A stretch of DNA of 64,000 bases from Pseudomonas aegrilactucae (GCF_019168305.1 NZ_JAHTBI010000026.1:1-64000), one strand, 5' to 3'. Positions 24,948 through 34,203 are shown, counted from the first letter of the stretch. Notes: generated by a model not told the origin, from the letters alone. Made by a program: numbers and translations.

Positions 24948-26129
24948 ATGCAAGACGTCGTCATTGTCGCCGCCACGCGCACCGCGATCGGCAGTTTTCA
25001 GGGCTCGCTGGCTGCCATCCCGGCACCGGAACTGGGCGCCGCTGTGATCCGCCGCCTGCTGGAGCAGACCGGCCTTGCCGGCAGCGAAGTGGATGAAGTG
25101 ATCCTGGGCCAGGTACTGACCGCCGGCAGCGGCCAGAACCCAGCGCGCCAGGCGGCGATCAAGGCCGGCCTGCCCTATTCGGTGCCGGCACTGACCCTGA
25201 ACAAGGTCTGCGGTTCGGGGCTCAAGGCGCTGCACCTTGGCGCCCAGGCGATCCGCTGCGGCGATGCCGAGGTGATCATTGCCGGCGGCATGGAGAACAT
25301 GAGCCTGGCCCCCTACGTGCTGCCGGCAGCGCGCACCGGCCTGCGCATGGGCCATGCGAACATGCTCGACAGCATGATCAGCGATGGCCTGTGGGATGCG
25401 TTCAACGACTACCACATGGGCATCACGGCCGAAAACCTGGTCGACCAGTACGGCATCAGCCGCCAGGCCCAGGATGAATTTGCCGCCGCCTCGCAGCACA
25501 AGGCCTGTGCGGCCATCGAAGCGGGCCGCTTCAGCGACGAGATCACACCGATCCTGATCCCGCAGCGCAAAGGCGAGCCAGTGGTGTTTGCCACCGACGA
25601 GCAGCCGCGAGCCGGCACCACCGCCGAATCGCTGGGCAAGCTCAAGCCGGCGTTCAAGAAGGACGGCAGCGTCACGGCCGGCAATGCCTCGAGCCTGAAT
25701 GACGGCGCGGCGGCGGTGCTGCTGATGAGTGCGCACAAGGCCAACGCACTGGGCCTGCCGGTGCTGGCGCGTATTGCGGCGTATGCCAATGCCGGCGTGG
25801 ACCCTGCGATCATGGGCATCGGACCGGTCAGTGCGACCCGCCGCTGCCTGGAAAAGGCGGATTGGTCGCTGGGCCAGCTGGACCTGATCGAAGCCAACGA
25901 AGCCTTTGCTGCCCAGGCGTTGTCGGTGGGCAAGGAATTGGGCTGGGACGCGAGCAAGGTCAACGTCAATGGCGGCGCGATCGCCCTGGGCCACCCGATC
26001 GGCGCGTCGGGCTGCCGGGTGCTGGTGTCGTTGCTGCACGAGATGATCAGGCGCGATGCGAAGAAGGGCCTGGCGACGCTGTGCATCGGTGGCGGCCAGG
26101 GCGTGGCGCTGGCGATCGAACGCGACTGA
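24948..26129 (+). CDS. acetyl-CoA C-acetyltransferase (thiolase)
   Basis: Thiolase of 393 residues, the usual size of biosynthetic-type acetyl-CoA acetyltransferase, which joins two acetyl-CoA or splits acetoacetyl-CoA. The active-site residues are all visible: Cys in [12 protein letters not shown] (near residue 88), His in [10 protein letters not shown] (near 349) and Cys in [11 protein letters not shown] (near 379). [10 protein letters not shown] is also diagnostic. Cytoplasmic. It stands alone beside its LysR regulator, without the transferase or dehydrogenase genes seen in ketone-body operons, so its pathway (acetoacetate use, short fatty acids, or PHA precursor supply) is open. Confidence 0.87.
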   Translation: MQDVVIVAATRTAIGSFQGSLAAIPAPELGAAVIRRLLEQTGLAGSEVDEVILGQVLTAGSGQNPARQAAIKAGLPYSVPALTLNKVCGSGLKALHLGAQAIRCGDAEVIIAGGMENMSLAPYVLPAARTGLRMGHANMLDSMISDGLWDAFNDYHMGITAENLVDQYGISRQAQDEFAAASQHKACAAIEAGRFSDEITPILIPQRKGEPVVFATDEQPRAGTTAESLGKLKPAFKKDGSVTAGNASSLNDGAAAVLLMSAHKANALGLPVLARIAAYANAGVDPAIMGIGPVSATRRCLEKADWSLGQLDLIEANEAFAAQALSVGKELGWDASKVNVNGGAIALGHPIGASGCRVLVSLLHEMIRRDAKKGLATLCIGGGQGVALAIERD

Positions 26130-26154
26130 TTTCTGGGCTGCCTTGCAGCCCTCC

Positions 26155-26230
26155 GCTGGCAAGCCAGCTCCCACAGGTGCTCCACTGCCCCTAAGAGCAG
26201 TGATCTACCTGTGGGAGCTGGCTTGCCAGC
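26155..26230. repeat. REPIN (two inverted REP sequences)
   Basis: The 24 bases at 26155-26178 are repeated exactly, in inverse orientation, at 26207-26230, with a 28-base spacer. Each unit has GCTGGCAAGCCAGC followed by TCCCACAGGT, the common P. putida-group REP form. It lies between the converging thiolase and transglutaminase genes and may also stop transcription from both sides. Confidence 0.8.
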
Positions 26231-26255
26231 GAAGGCGCCTTGAAGGCTGGCCTGG

Positions 26256-27053
26256 CTACTGGCCCTGAACCTGCACCATCAGCTCCACCTGCACCTTGGC
26301 CAGCATCTGCTCCATCCCCCCACCCCGGCGCATCCCGCGCACCGGGCAGGCGTCCAGGTAGTCCAGCCCTACCGCCAGTTTCAGATGGCGTTCGGGCCGT
26401 GCCAGCCGATTGGTGATATCGAAGCTGTACCAGCCGTCCTCCAGCCACGCCTCTGCCCACGCATGGCTGGCCAGATGGGTAGCGTCCTCGGTGCACAGGT
26501 AACCGGACACATAGCGCGCCGGTATGCCCAGGCTGCGCGCACACGCCAGAAATGCATGGGTATGGTCCTGGCAAACGCCCACCGCCGCAGCGAACGACTC
26601 GGCCGCCGTGGTGCCGACGCTGGTTGCCCCCGGGCTGTAAGGCATGTGCTCGGCCAGCGCATTCATCAGGTCGATCAAGGCCGCCCGGTCACGCCGTGCC
26701 CCACAATGCTGCAGTGCAAACGCCTGCAGCCCCGCATCGGCGGCCGTCAACGGGCTGCTGCGCAGGAACGGCAGCGGCGACTGGTCGTCCGGCTCCACCT
26801 CGCGCGTCGGGTCGATCTCGACCTGCCCCTGCGCGCACAGCACGATCTCGCCGTGTGGCTCGTCCAGTGTCAGCACATGCAGCACGTTGCCGTACGGGTC
26901 GATCTGGCTGTGCACCGGGCGCGGCATCTGCACCTGCCATTCGAGCACACGCTGACGCGCGCTGTCCTGCGGGGTGAGGCGCAGGAACTGGATGCTGGTA
27001 CACACCTCGTCGGCGTAGCTATAGGTGGTGTCGTGACGAATGGACAGTTTCAT
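26256..27053 (-). CDS. transglutaminase-like protein
   Basis: Protein of 265 residues of the bacterial transglutaminase-like cysteine protease group. An N-terminal beta-rich domain (MKLSIRHDTTYSYADEV) precedes the core, with Cys in AVGVCQDHTHAF, His in ATHLASHAWAEAWL and Asp in YSFDITNR making the triad. It is probably a cytoplasmic peptidase or amide-cleaving enzyme. Its ATG overlaps the stop of the alpha-E gene, and GGAGG precedes it. With the two upstream genes it forms a conserved set thought to make and trim an unknown peptide-like product. Confidence 0.85.
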   Translation of the reverse strand: MKLSIRHDTTYSYADEVCTSIQFLRLTPQDSARQRVLEWQVQMPRPVHSQIDPYGNVLHVLTLDEPHGEIVLCAQGQVEIDPTREVEPDDQSPLPFLRSSPLTAADAGLQAFALQHCGARRDRAALIDLMNALAEHMPYSPGATSVGTTAAESFAAAVGVCQDHTHAFLACARSLGIPARYVSGYLCTEDATHLASHAWAEAWLEDGWYSFDITNRLARPERHLKLAVGLDYLDACPVRGMRRGGGMEQMLAKVQVELMVQVQGQ

Positions 27054-28000
27054 ACCACCTCCAGGTAGGCATCGTGAATGGCCTGACCCAACTGCCGGAC
27101 CTCGTTGATGAACTCGATCAGCCAGCCATGCAGCCCGGCATCGAGGATTTCGTCAATGCCGGTGTAGCGCAACCGCACCACCAGCCCGGCTGCCTGGCGC
27201 TGCGCCGGGCGGCCGTTGACCCCAGGCAGGCCGGACAGGATCTGGTCCAGTTCCTCGATACAGGCCTGCAACCCGCGCGGAACATCGGGCCGCAGCAACA
27301 GCATCTCTGACACCTGTTCGGCGTTGGGCGCATTGCGGTAGATCTCGTTGAACGCCTCGAAGGAGGACAGTGCGCGCAACAGCGCGCTCCACTGGTAATA
27401 GCCGCGCGCCGACTGGTCACTGACCTCTTCGGACTCCTCGCCGAACATTTCATAGCGCGCATCCAGCAGGCGCAGGGTGTTGTCGGCCCGTTCGATAAAG
27501 GTACCCAGGCGGATGAAGCCATAGGCGTCGTTGCGCATGATGGTGCCCGAGGTGGCCCCACGGAACAGGTGCGAGCGCTCCTTGACCCATTCGCAGAACT
27601 GGCTGATGCCGTAACGCCCCAGCCCATTGCTGGCGATGTTGCGCATCTCCAGCCAGGTGGCGTTGATGTTCTCCCACATGTCGGCGGTGATGCGCCCGCG
27701 TACCGCGTGTGCATTGCTGCGGGCCGCACGCAGGCAGCAGTAGATGCTGCCTGGGTTGGTTTCGTCGAGGGCAAAGAAGTGCAGCATGCGCTCGGTGTTC
27801 AGCGCACCATGATGCGCCTTGTAATCCTCCAGGGTGCCGGCCGCCAATAACGACATGGCAAGCTCGGCGTGGCCGTCGGTACGCCCGGCCTGGGGCATCA
27901 GCGACAGCGAATAGCTGACTTCGAGCATGCGCGCGAGGTTTTCGGCACGCTCCAGGTAACGCGACATCCAGTAGAGGTCCGCGGCTGTTCTTGAAAGCAT
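27050..28000 (-). CDS. alpha-E domain protein (DUF403)
   Basis: Protein of 316 residues, all-helical, beginning LSRTAADLYWMSRYLERAEN, the signature of the alpha-E family. FALDETNPGSIYCCLRAARSNAH and ERADNTLRLLDARYEMFG are further conserved stretches. No catalytic function has been shown. It is always seen beside circularly permuted ATP-grasp proteins and is thought to help or modify that ligase's product. Here it lies three bases downstream of the ATP-grasp gene and overlaps the transglutaminase gene, so all three should be made together. Confidence 0.85.
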   Translation of the reverse strand: MLSRTAADLYWMSRYLERAENLARMLEVSYSLSLMPQAGRTDGHAELAMSLLAAGTLEDYKAHHGALNTERMLHFFALDETNPGSIYCCLRAARSNAHAVRGRITADMWENINATWLEMRNIASNGLGRYGISQFCEWVKERSHLFRGATSGTIMRNDAYGFIRLGTFIERADNTLRLLDARYEMFGEESEEVSDQSARGYYQWSALLRALSSFEAFNEIYRNAPNAEQVSEMLLLRPDVPRGLQACIEELDQILSGLPGVNGRPAQRQAAGLVVRLRYTGIDEILDAGLHGWLIEFINEVRQLGQAIHDAYLEVV

Positions 28001-28003
28001 GGT

Positions 28004-29413
28004 TCAGTCCTCCACCACCCAGGTGTCCTTGGTACCGCCGCCCTGCGACGAGTTCACCACCAGCGAGCCTTCGCGCAGCGCCACGCGGGTCAGGCCGCCG
28101 GGCACCAGGCGCGTTTCACTGCCCGACAGCACGAACGGGCGCAGGTCGATATGGCGCGGGGCAATGCCGCTTTCGACAAAGGTCGGGCAGGTCGACAGGC
28201 ACAGCGTGGGTTGCGCGATATAGGCCTCGGGGCGGGCCTTGAGGCGCACGCGAAACTCCTCGATCTGCGCCGCCGTGGCGGCCGGGCCCACGAGCATGCC
28301 GTAGCCGCCCGAACCCTGGGTTTCCTTGACCACCAGGTGCTCCAGGTTGGCCAGCACATGGGACAGTTCGGCCGGTTTTCGGCACTGCCAGGTAGGTACG
28401 TTCTTGAGGATCGGTTCTTCGTCCAGATAGAAACGGATCATGTCGCCGACATAGGGGTAGATCGACTTGTCGTCCGCCACCCCGGTGCCCACCGCATTGG
28501 CCAGCACCACGTTGCCCAGGCGGTAGGCGGCGATCAGGCCGGGCACGCCGAGCATCGAATCGGCATTGAAGGTCAGCGGGTCGAGGTAGGCATCATCGAG
28601 CCGGCGATAGATCACATCCACCGCTTGCGGGCCGCACGTCGTGCGCATGAACACGCGGTCGTCGCGCACGAACAGGTCGGCGCCCTCCACCAGCTCCACG
28701 CCCATTTCGCGGGCCAGGAAAGCGTGTTCGAAATAGGCACTGTTGAAGCGCCCAGGCGTCATCACCACCACGGTGGGGTTGTCCAGCGGGCTGGCGCTCT
28801 TGAGGGTGTCGAGCAGCAGGTTGGGGTAGTGGTCGATCGGCGCGATACGCTGGGCGGCAAACAGCTCGGGGAACAGGCGCATCATCATCTTGCGGTCTTC
28901 GAGCATGTAGCTCACCCCGCTGGGGGTGCGCAGGTTGTCCTCGAGCACGTAGTAGCTGCCATCGCCATCGCGCACCAGGTCGACCCCGGCAATGTGCGCA
29001 TAGATGCCGCGGTGCAGCCCCAGGCCGCGCATGGCCACCTGGTAGCCCTCGTTGGCCAGCACCTGCTCGGCCGGAATGATCCCGGCCTTGAGAATGCGCT
29101 GCTCGTGGTAGATGTCGGCCAGGAACATGTTCAGTGCCTGCACCCGCTGCACGCAGCCGCGTTCGATCACCTGCCATTCGCTGGCCTTGATGCTGCGCGG
29201 GATGATGTCGAAGGGGATCAGGCGCTCTGTGCCCTGCTCGTCCCCGTACAGAGTGAAGGTGATACCGGCGCGATGGAACAGCAGGTCGGCTTCGCGACGG
29301 CGCTGCTCCAGCAATTGCAGAGGTGTGTCCGCCAACCAGCGTGCAAACTCCCGATAGTGCGGGCGGCATTGCCCCGCGGCATCGTACATCTCATTGAAAA
29401 AAGCTCGGGACAT
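28004..29413 (-). CDS. circularly permuted ATP-grasp protein
   Basis: Protein of 470 residues of the circularly permuted ATP-grasp family (formerly DUF404/DUF407), predicted amide-bond ligases. Motifs: FDIIPRSIKASEW, YYVLEDNLRTPSGVSYMLED with acidic metal-binding residues, VVKETQGSGGYGMLVG for the nucleotide loop, and the C-terminal SSQGGGTKDTWVVE. The ATG at 29413 has GAGGAG upstream; the frame before it is not protein-like. First gene of the three-gene operon with alpha-E and transglutaminase. Its substrates, probably amino acids, are unknown. Confidence 0.86.
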   Translation of the reverse strand: MSRAFFNEMYDAAGQCRPHYREFARWLADTPLQLLEQRRREADLLFHRAGITFTLYGDEQGTERLIPFDIIPRSIKASEWQVIERGCVQRVQALNMFLADIYHEQRILKAGIIPAEQVLANEGYQVAMRGLGLHRGIYAHIAGVDLVRDGDGSYYVLEDNLRTPSGVSYMLEDRKMMMRLFPELFAAQRIAPIDHYPNLLLDTLKSASPLDNPTVVVMTPGRFNSAYFEHAFLAREMGVELVEGADLFVRDDRVFMRTTCGPQAVDVIYRRLDDAYLDPLTFNADSMLGVPGLIAAYRLGNVVLANAVGTGVADDKSIYPYVGDMIRFYLDEEPILKNVPTWQCRKPAELSHVLANLEHLVVKETQGSGGYGMLVGPAATAAQIEEFRVRLKARPEAYIAQPTLCLSTCPTFVESGIAPRHIDLRPFVLSGSETRLVPGGLTRVALREGSLVVNSSQGGGTKDTWVVED

Positions 29414-29715
29414 ACCCCACTCCTCGCCGTGTTCACAACGGCTTGTTCTAATTGGCTGCTGTCGTCCACTACCCGGGCCTTGCACAAACTTTAGCAAGCG
29501 TTGTGCCCAATGCCCGGCAAACCGCGAATTAAACCCCTCGCACGCCTGTGGACGTACGTGCGCCCTTGCCAGAACGCCCCAAAACAGTGCGAAACGCGCC
29601 CCCCAGAGGCACCGCGCACCTTTTGGTAACAATGTGTATCGATGGCCTTTGGCCCGCTGCGCCGCGCCGGTTCCTGGCCTAGACTCGCCCGCATCCCTTT
29701 TGCGAGTGTCCCGCC
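29414..29715. promoter_or_regulatory. 302-base divergent gap
   Basis: No gene is supported here. It must contain the promoters of the ATP-grasp operon (left) and of the BASS transporter (right). A spaced dyad GCACAA-N13-TTGTGC lies near 29482-29506. I do not see a clear -35/-10 pair for either side. Confidence 0.3.
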
Positions 29716-30597
29716 ATGACTGCATCGCCGCTACTCACCGCGTTTCTGCCCGTCGCGCTGGGCATCATCATGTTCGGCCTGGGGTTATCGCTGACCCTGG
29801 CCGACTTTGCCCGGGTGGTGAAGTACCCCAGGCCGGTGGTGATCGGGTTGGTGTGCCAGATCCTGCTGCTGCCGTTCATCTGCTTTCTGATCGCCAACGG
29901 TTTTGGCCTGGCGCCGGCGCTGGCGGTGGGCCTGATGCTGCTGGCGGCTTCGCCTGGAGGCACCACCGCCAACCTGTTCAGCCACCTGGCCCACGGTGAT
30001 GTGGCGCTGAACATCACGCTGACGGCGGTGAACTCGCTGATCGCGATCCTGACCATGCCGTTGCTGGTCAATCTGTCGCTGGTGTATTTCATGGAGGCCG
30101 ACCAGGCCATCCCGTTGCAATTTGCCAAGGTGCTGCAGGTGTTTGCCATCGTGCTGGTGCCCGTGACCCTGGGCATGCTGGTACGCCGGCTGACGCCTGC
30201 GTTTGCTGCACGCATGGAAAAGCCGATGAAGATCGTGGCGGCGCTGTTTCTGGCGGGCACGGTGATACTGGCGCTGATGAAAGACTGGCAGACCGTGGTC
30301 GAGTACGCCCCGTTGGTGGGCGCGGCGGCGTTGCTGTTCAACCTGTTGAGCCTGATGTTGGGCTACTGGGTGCCGCGCTTGTTGAAGATCCCGAAACGCC
30401 AGGCGATCGCGATCGGCATGGAGATCGGCATTCACAACGGTACCCTGGCGATTGCGCTGGCGTTGAGCCCGACCTTGCTGAACAACTCGACCATGGCCAT
30501 CCCGGCGGCGTTGTACAGCCTGATCATGTTCTTTACGGCGGCGGGGTTCGGGTGGTGGGTGAGCCGCAGTCCGGTGCGGGCGACAGTGCTCGATTGA
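29716..30597 (+). CDS. BASS-family Na+-dependent transporter
   Basis: Inner-membrane protein of 293 residues with nine or ten hydrophobic segments, of the bile acid:Na+ symporter family. The diagnostic LLAASPGGTTANLFSHLAHGD and, later, GMEIGIHNGTLAIALALSP mark the two crossover regions that bind sodium and substrate. In bacteria such proteins carry keto acids, pantoate or other organic anions; the exact substrate is not visible. Monocistronic, ending in a strong hairpin. Confidence 0.85.
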   Translation: MTASPLLTAFLPVALGIIMFGLGLSLTLADFARVVKYPRPVVIGLVCQILLLPFICFLIANGFGLAPALAVGLMLLAASPGGTTANLFSHLAHGDVALNITLTAVNSLIAILTMPLLVNLSLVYFMEADQAIPLQFAKVLQVFAIVLVPVTLGMLVRRLTPAFAARMEKPMKIVAALFLAGTVILALMKDWQTVVEYAPLVGAAALLFNLLSLMLGYWVPRLLKIPKRQAIAIGMEIGIHNGTLAIALALSPTLLNNSTMAIPAALYSLIMFFTAAGFGWWVSRSPVRATVLD

Positions 30598-30603
30598 GCG
30601 TAC

Positions 30604-30638
30604 TGGCGCCTGCGCCGGCACAGCCGGCGCAGGCGCCA
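30604..30638. terminator. 16-bp perfect hairpin between convergent genes
   Basis: TGGCGCCTGCGCCGGC at 30604-30619 pairs without mismatch with GCCGGCGCAGGCGCCA at 30623-30638, loop ACA. It starts seven bases after the BASS stop and ends seven bases before the stop of the minus-strand gene, so it can serve as a two-way terminator although T-runs are missing. Confidence 0.65.
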
Positions 30639-30645
30639 CCGCGGT

Positions 30646-31911
30646 CTAGCCTTGCTCCTCCAACCGCCGCTGCCGCCTCCCCAGCCAGCCACCGGTAGCC
30701 GCCCAGCCCAACGCTATCCCCGCCCCGATCAGCATCGCCAGCTGCGGATGCTCTCCCAGCACATCCAGCCCGCGCTTGACCCAGCCACTGAGCGCATCGC
30801 CGCCCCGATAGACCACCGTGTCGATGAAGTTCTTGGCGCGGTACTTCTGCTCTGCCGGCAACACCGTGTACAGCATCTCGCGCCCAGGGCGCACCAGCGC
30901 ATACTCGCCCGCCCGGCGCACCACCATCACCACCACGAATACCGCAAACACCGGGGCCAGGGCCAACCACAGGAAACCGGCCACCATCACCAGCGGCACC
31001 GCCACCAGCAACACACCCACCCCCATGCGCCGCGCAATTCGCCCGGTAAGAAACAGCTGCGTGAGAATCGCCAGCGCCTGCACCACCGTGTCGATCAGGC
31101 CGAACACCTGGGTTTGCCGGGTGCGGTCGGCAAAGGTCTGCGCCACCAGCCGCGCCTGCTCGAAGTACAGGAATGTGCTGATGCTGGCCAGCAGCACCAC
31201 GAACAATGCCAGCATCAACAGATAGGGCGAACGCAGCACCTCGCCAGCGCCGGCGAACGGGTTGCCACCCAGTGGCCTTGAGCGTGGGTGCTGCACCTCG
31301 GCCGGCAGCGGGTCATGGTCGCGCCAACGTTGCAGGTACGCCGCCGCGCCAATGCTGCCCAGCAGGCACAGCGTGGCCAGCAACACCAGCCCCGCATGCC
31401 CGATCACGCCCACCAGCACGGTGCCCAGTATCGGCCCCACCAACCCGCCCAGGCTCGCACCGGCCGCCAGCAGGCCGAACAGGCGCTTGGCCTGCTCCAC
31501 GCTGAACAGGTCGGCCAGCACACTCCAGGCCAGCGAGATGCTCAGCAGGTTGAATACCGACAACCAGATATAGAACGCCCGCGCCACCCACAGGTTGTCT
31601 GGCTGCACCGCAAACACCAGGGCGAACGCCAGCAGGTTGCTGGCCAGAAAGCCGTAGGTCCAGGGCAGGATACGCCGGCGCCGGGCCCGCGCCACCACCC
31701 AGCCGAACAGCGGCAAGGCCAGCAAGGTGACCACGAAGGTGCCGGTGAACAGCCACTGCAGGTTGTCCACCCCACCCGCCACGCCCATGGTCTCGCGCAC
31801 CGGGCGCAGCATGAAGTAGCCGGCAAACAGCAGGAAGAACAATGCGAGCCCACCCGCCACCGCCGGGGTCTCATCCTCGTGAAACGTGAACAGCCGCGCC
31901 AGCAGGCGCAT
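30646..31911 (-). CDS. Npt1/Npt2-like MFS protein (nucleotide-translocase fold)
   Basis: Membrane protein of 421 residues with about 12 helices. GYFMLRPVRETMGVAGG and the spacing of the early helices resemble free-living relatives of the ATP/ADP translocases (Npt1/Npt2, TlcA), a branch near the MFS. Those in free-living bacteria have no settled substrate. VLPAEQKYRAKNFIDTVVYRGGD in the late part is a conserved family stretch. Its ATG overlaps the stop of the Tat aldo-keto reductase gene, so the two are cotranscribed; a functional link is possible but unproved. Confidence 0.7.
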   Translation of the reverse strand: MRLLARLFTFHEDETPAVAGGLALFFLLFAGYFMLRPVRETMGVAGGVDNLQWLFTGTFVVTLLALPLFGWVVARARRRRILPWTYGFLASNLLAFALVFAVQPDNLWVARAFYIWLSVFNLLSISLAWSVLADLFSVEQAKRLFGLLAAGASLGGLVGPILGTVLVGVIGHAGLVLLATLCLLGSIGAAAYLQRWRDHDPLPAEVQHPRSRPLGGNPFAGAGEVLRSPYLLMLALFVVLLASISTFLYFEQARLVAQTFADRTRQTQVFGLIDTVVQALAILTQLFLTGRIARRMGVGVLLVAVPLVMVAGFLWLALAPVFAVFVVVMVVRRAGEYALVRPGREMLYTVLPAEQKYRAKNFIDTVVYRGGDALSGWVKRGLDVLGEHPQLAMLIGAGIALGWAATGGWLGRRQRRLEEQG

Positions 31912-32831
31912 CAGGCAAACAGCTTGATCAGGGCCCGCTGCTGCGCCGCATCGAGCAACGCGCCAGTGCCGGCCTTGAGCTGGTCGAGTTGGCGATCAGG
32001 GCGGCTGGTGGCGGGAATCACGGTGGTCACCGCCGGGTGGCTGATGGCGAACTTGAGGAACAGCTGCGCCCAACTGCCGATGCCCGCTTCAGTCGCCCAA
32101 CCAGGCAGCGCCTGCCCCTTGACCCTGGCGAACAGGCGGCCGTCATCGAAGGCGCGGTTGATCAGCACCGCCACGCCGTTGTCCAGCGCCAGCGGCAGCA
32201 CGCGGCGTGCAGCATCGGGTGCATTCACCGAGTAGTGGATCTGGATGAAGTCCAGCTTCTCGCTGCGCACAATACGCTCAAGCTCCGCCAGCCCGCTGTC
32301 GGTGTAGTGGGTCACACCGACGTAGCGGGTCTTGCCTTGCGCCTTGAGTTCACGGGCGTAGGGCAACTGCCGCTGCCAGTCGCGCAGGTTGTGGACCTGC
32401 AGCAGGTCGACCTTGTCGGTACGCAGGTCACGCAGGGTGCCCGCCCATTGCGCCTGGGCGGCTGCCTGGCTGTCGGCGGCGATCTTGCTGGCCAGAAAGG
32501 TATGCTCACGCCAGCCGCCCTCCTCCAGCAACTGGCCAAGGACGGCGTCGGCACCGCCATAGTTGGGCGAGGTATCGATGACCCGGCCGCCGCCGTCGAA
32601 GAACACCTGCAGCACCTGCCTGAGCTGCTGGTACTCGGCGGAACCGGCCGTGACCTCGAAGCTGCCCGAGGTGCCCGCGCCGATCACCGGCAGCGCCTCG
32701 CCGGTGGACGGGACCTTGCGTGTGAGCAGCGCAGCCCCAGGCTGCGCACGCACGTGGGGGCTGGCAAGCATCAGGCCCAAGCCTGCGGCCAGCGCGGCGG
32801 TGCCGGCGAGAAAGTGACGACGGGTAGGCAT
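31911..32831 (-). CDS. Tat-exported aldo/keto reductase
   Basis: Protein of 306 residues with a twin-arginine signal (TRRHFLAGTAALAAGLGLML, cleavage near SPHVRA), so it is exported folded, with cofactor bound. The mature part is an aldo-keto reductase: VIDTSPNYGGADAVLG holds the catalytic Asp/Tyr region, FLASKIA the Lys, and YVGVTHYTDSGLAELE and AVLINRAFDDG follow in the barrel. Most family members are cytoplasmic NADPH enzymes, so a periplasmic one is unusual. AGGAGG precedes the ATG. First gene of a two-gene operon with the Npt-like transporter. Confidence 0.82.
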   Translation of the reverse strand: MPTRRHFLAGTAALAAGLGLMLASPHVRAQPGAALLTRKVPSTGEALPVIGAGTSGSFEVTAGSAEYQQLRQVLQVFFDGGGRVIDTSPNYGGADAVLGQLLEEGGWREHTFLASKIAADSQAAAQAQWAGTLRDLRTDKVDLLQVHNLRDWQRQLPYARELKAQGKTRYVGVTHYTDSGLAELERIVRSEKLDFIQIHYSVNAPDAARRVLPLALDNGVAVLINRAFDDGRLFARVKGQALPGWATEAGIGSWAQLFLKFAISHPAVTTVIPATSRPDRQLDQLKAGTGALLDAAQQRALIKLFA

Positions 32832-32971
32832 GAGCAGTCCTCCTGGCGTGGCGCCGTACTAGGGGAAAAGGTTCAAGCATAGACCATGCCCCGCGTACGC
32901 CTTGCACCGCCCGATTTGCTCAATCGCCATGCGCTTCTATATTGAGCTAGTCCCTGTTGCGAGTGCAAAGC

Positions 32972-33571
32972 GTGGCCAGCACCGATCGGTTGATCATCTG
33001 CGAGCACTGCGACTGCGTGTATGAAAAGGTCGAACTCGCCAAACACCAGAAAGCGCTGTGCCTGCGTTGCGGCGCAGTGCTGCAGCGCTATAACGGCCTG
33101 AGCGTGCAGCAGCGACTGGCGCTGAGCCTGACCGCAGCGATCCTGTGGCTGTTCGCCAACTTCTACCCGGTGATGAGCATCAGCCTGCAAGGCCTGCACA
33201 ACAGCGCCACGCTGTGGGATTCGGTCAAGGCGCTGGCCGACGGCCCCATTACCTTTATCGCTCTGGTGGCGGCCATCTCGATCATCATCGCGCCGATGTT
33301 CCAGTTGCTGTTGCTGGTGTGGGTACTGTTGCACGCGCTGGCGCGGCGCCGCTCACCGGCCTTTCACCTGTGCATGCGCTGGCTCGAGACCCTGCGCCCC
33401 TGGAGCATGCTCGAGGTGTGCCTGCTGGGTGCGATGGTGGCGGTGTTCAAGCTGGCCGGGCTGCTCGATGTGCTGCCCGGCATCGGCCTGATTGCCCTGG
33501 CTGCGCTCAGCCTGCTGATGATTCGCCTGGCCGGGCGCGACATCCGCGACCTGTGGAGCCAACTGCCATGA
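32972..33571 (+). CDS. pqiA: paraquat-inducible protein A, first half
   Basis: Inner-membrane protein of about 199 residues. The N-terminus has two CxxC pairs, CEHCDC and CLRCG, a zinc-ribbon-like knuckle, followed by four hydrophobic segments. This equals one half of E. coli PqiA (about 417 residues). It belongs to a system that moves lipids between inner and outer membranes with PqiB and PqiC. The start is uncertain: the GTG chosen gives MASTDRLIICEHC; a GTG and a TTG lie 9 and 15 bases earlier, none with a strong ribosome site. The stop overlaps the next start. Confidence 0.82.
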   Translation: MASTDRLIICEHCDCVYEKVELAKHQKALCLRCGAVLQRYNGLSVQQRLALSLTAAILWLFANFYPVMSISLQGLHNSATLWDSVKALADGPITFIALVAAISIIIAPMFQLLLLVWVLLHALARRRSPAFHLCMRWLETLRPWSMLEVCLLGAMVAVFKLAGLLDVLPGIGLIALAALSLLMIRLAGRDIRDLWSQLP

Positions 33572-34203
33572 GTACGCCGACACTGGCCAGCGACCTCGGC
33601 CTGGTGCTGTGCCACGCCTGTGGCCTGGCCTGCGACAACCGCGAACGGCCGCACCAGTGCGAACGCTGCGGTGCACCGCTGCACCCACGCAAACCCGATT
33701 CGCTGGCGCGCACCTGGGCCTACCTGATTGCCGCCCTGGTGTTCTACATCCCCGCCAACCTGCTGCCGGTGATGAACACGGCGCTATTCGGCGCGGGCGC
33801 CGACAGCACCATCATGAGCGGCGTGCTGGAGTTCTGGGCGCATGGCGCCTGGGATATCGCCACGATCATCTTCGTGGCCAGCATCGCGGTACCGGCGACC
33901 AAGTTCGTCGCCCTCGGCCTGCTGCTGGTCAGCGTGCAGCGGCGCAGCACCTGGGCGCAGCGCGAGCGCTCGAAGCTGTTTCGCTTCGTCGAGCTGATCG
34001 GCTACTGGTCGATGCTCGACGTGATCGTGGTGGCACTGGTGGCCGCGCTGGTGAAGTTCCAGGCGCTGGGCGACATCGAGCCGCGCCTGGGCATCCTGTT
34101 TTTCGGCATGGTGGTGGTGTTCACCATGCTCGCGGCCATGAGCTTCGACCCCCGCCTGATCTGGGAAGCCCCCACTACCAAGGAGCCTGCGCATGAGCGA
34201 TGA
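33568..34203 (+). CDS. pqiA: paraquat-inducible protein A, second half
   Basis: Protein of 211 residues with the same plan as its upstream neighbour: CHACGLACDN and CERCGAPLH cysteine pairs, then four membrane segments with YIPANLLPVMNT and YWSMLDVIVVALV. It corresponds to the C-terminal half of E. coli PqiA. The ATG overlaps the stop of the first half (ATGA), so the two chains are translated together and probably join into one channel-like unit under PqiB. Confidence 0.84.
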   Translation: MSTPTLASDLGLVLCHACGLACDNRERPHQCERCGAPLHPRKPDSLARTWAYLIAALVFYIPANLLPVMNTALFGAGADSTIMSGVLEFWAHGAWDIATIIFVASIAVPATKFVALGLLLVSVQRRSTWAQRERSKLFRFVELIGYWSMLDVIVVALVAALVKFQALGDIEPRLGILFFGMVVVFTMLAAMSFDPRLIWEAPTTKEPAHER

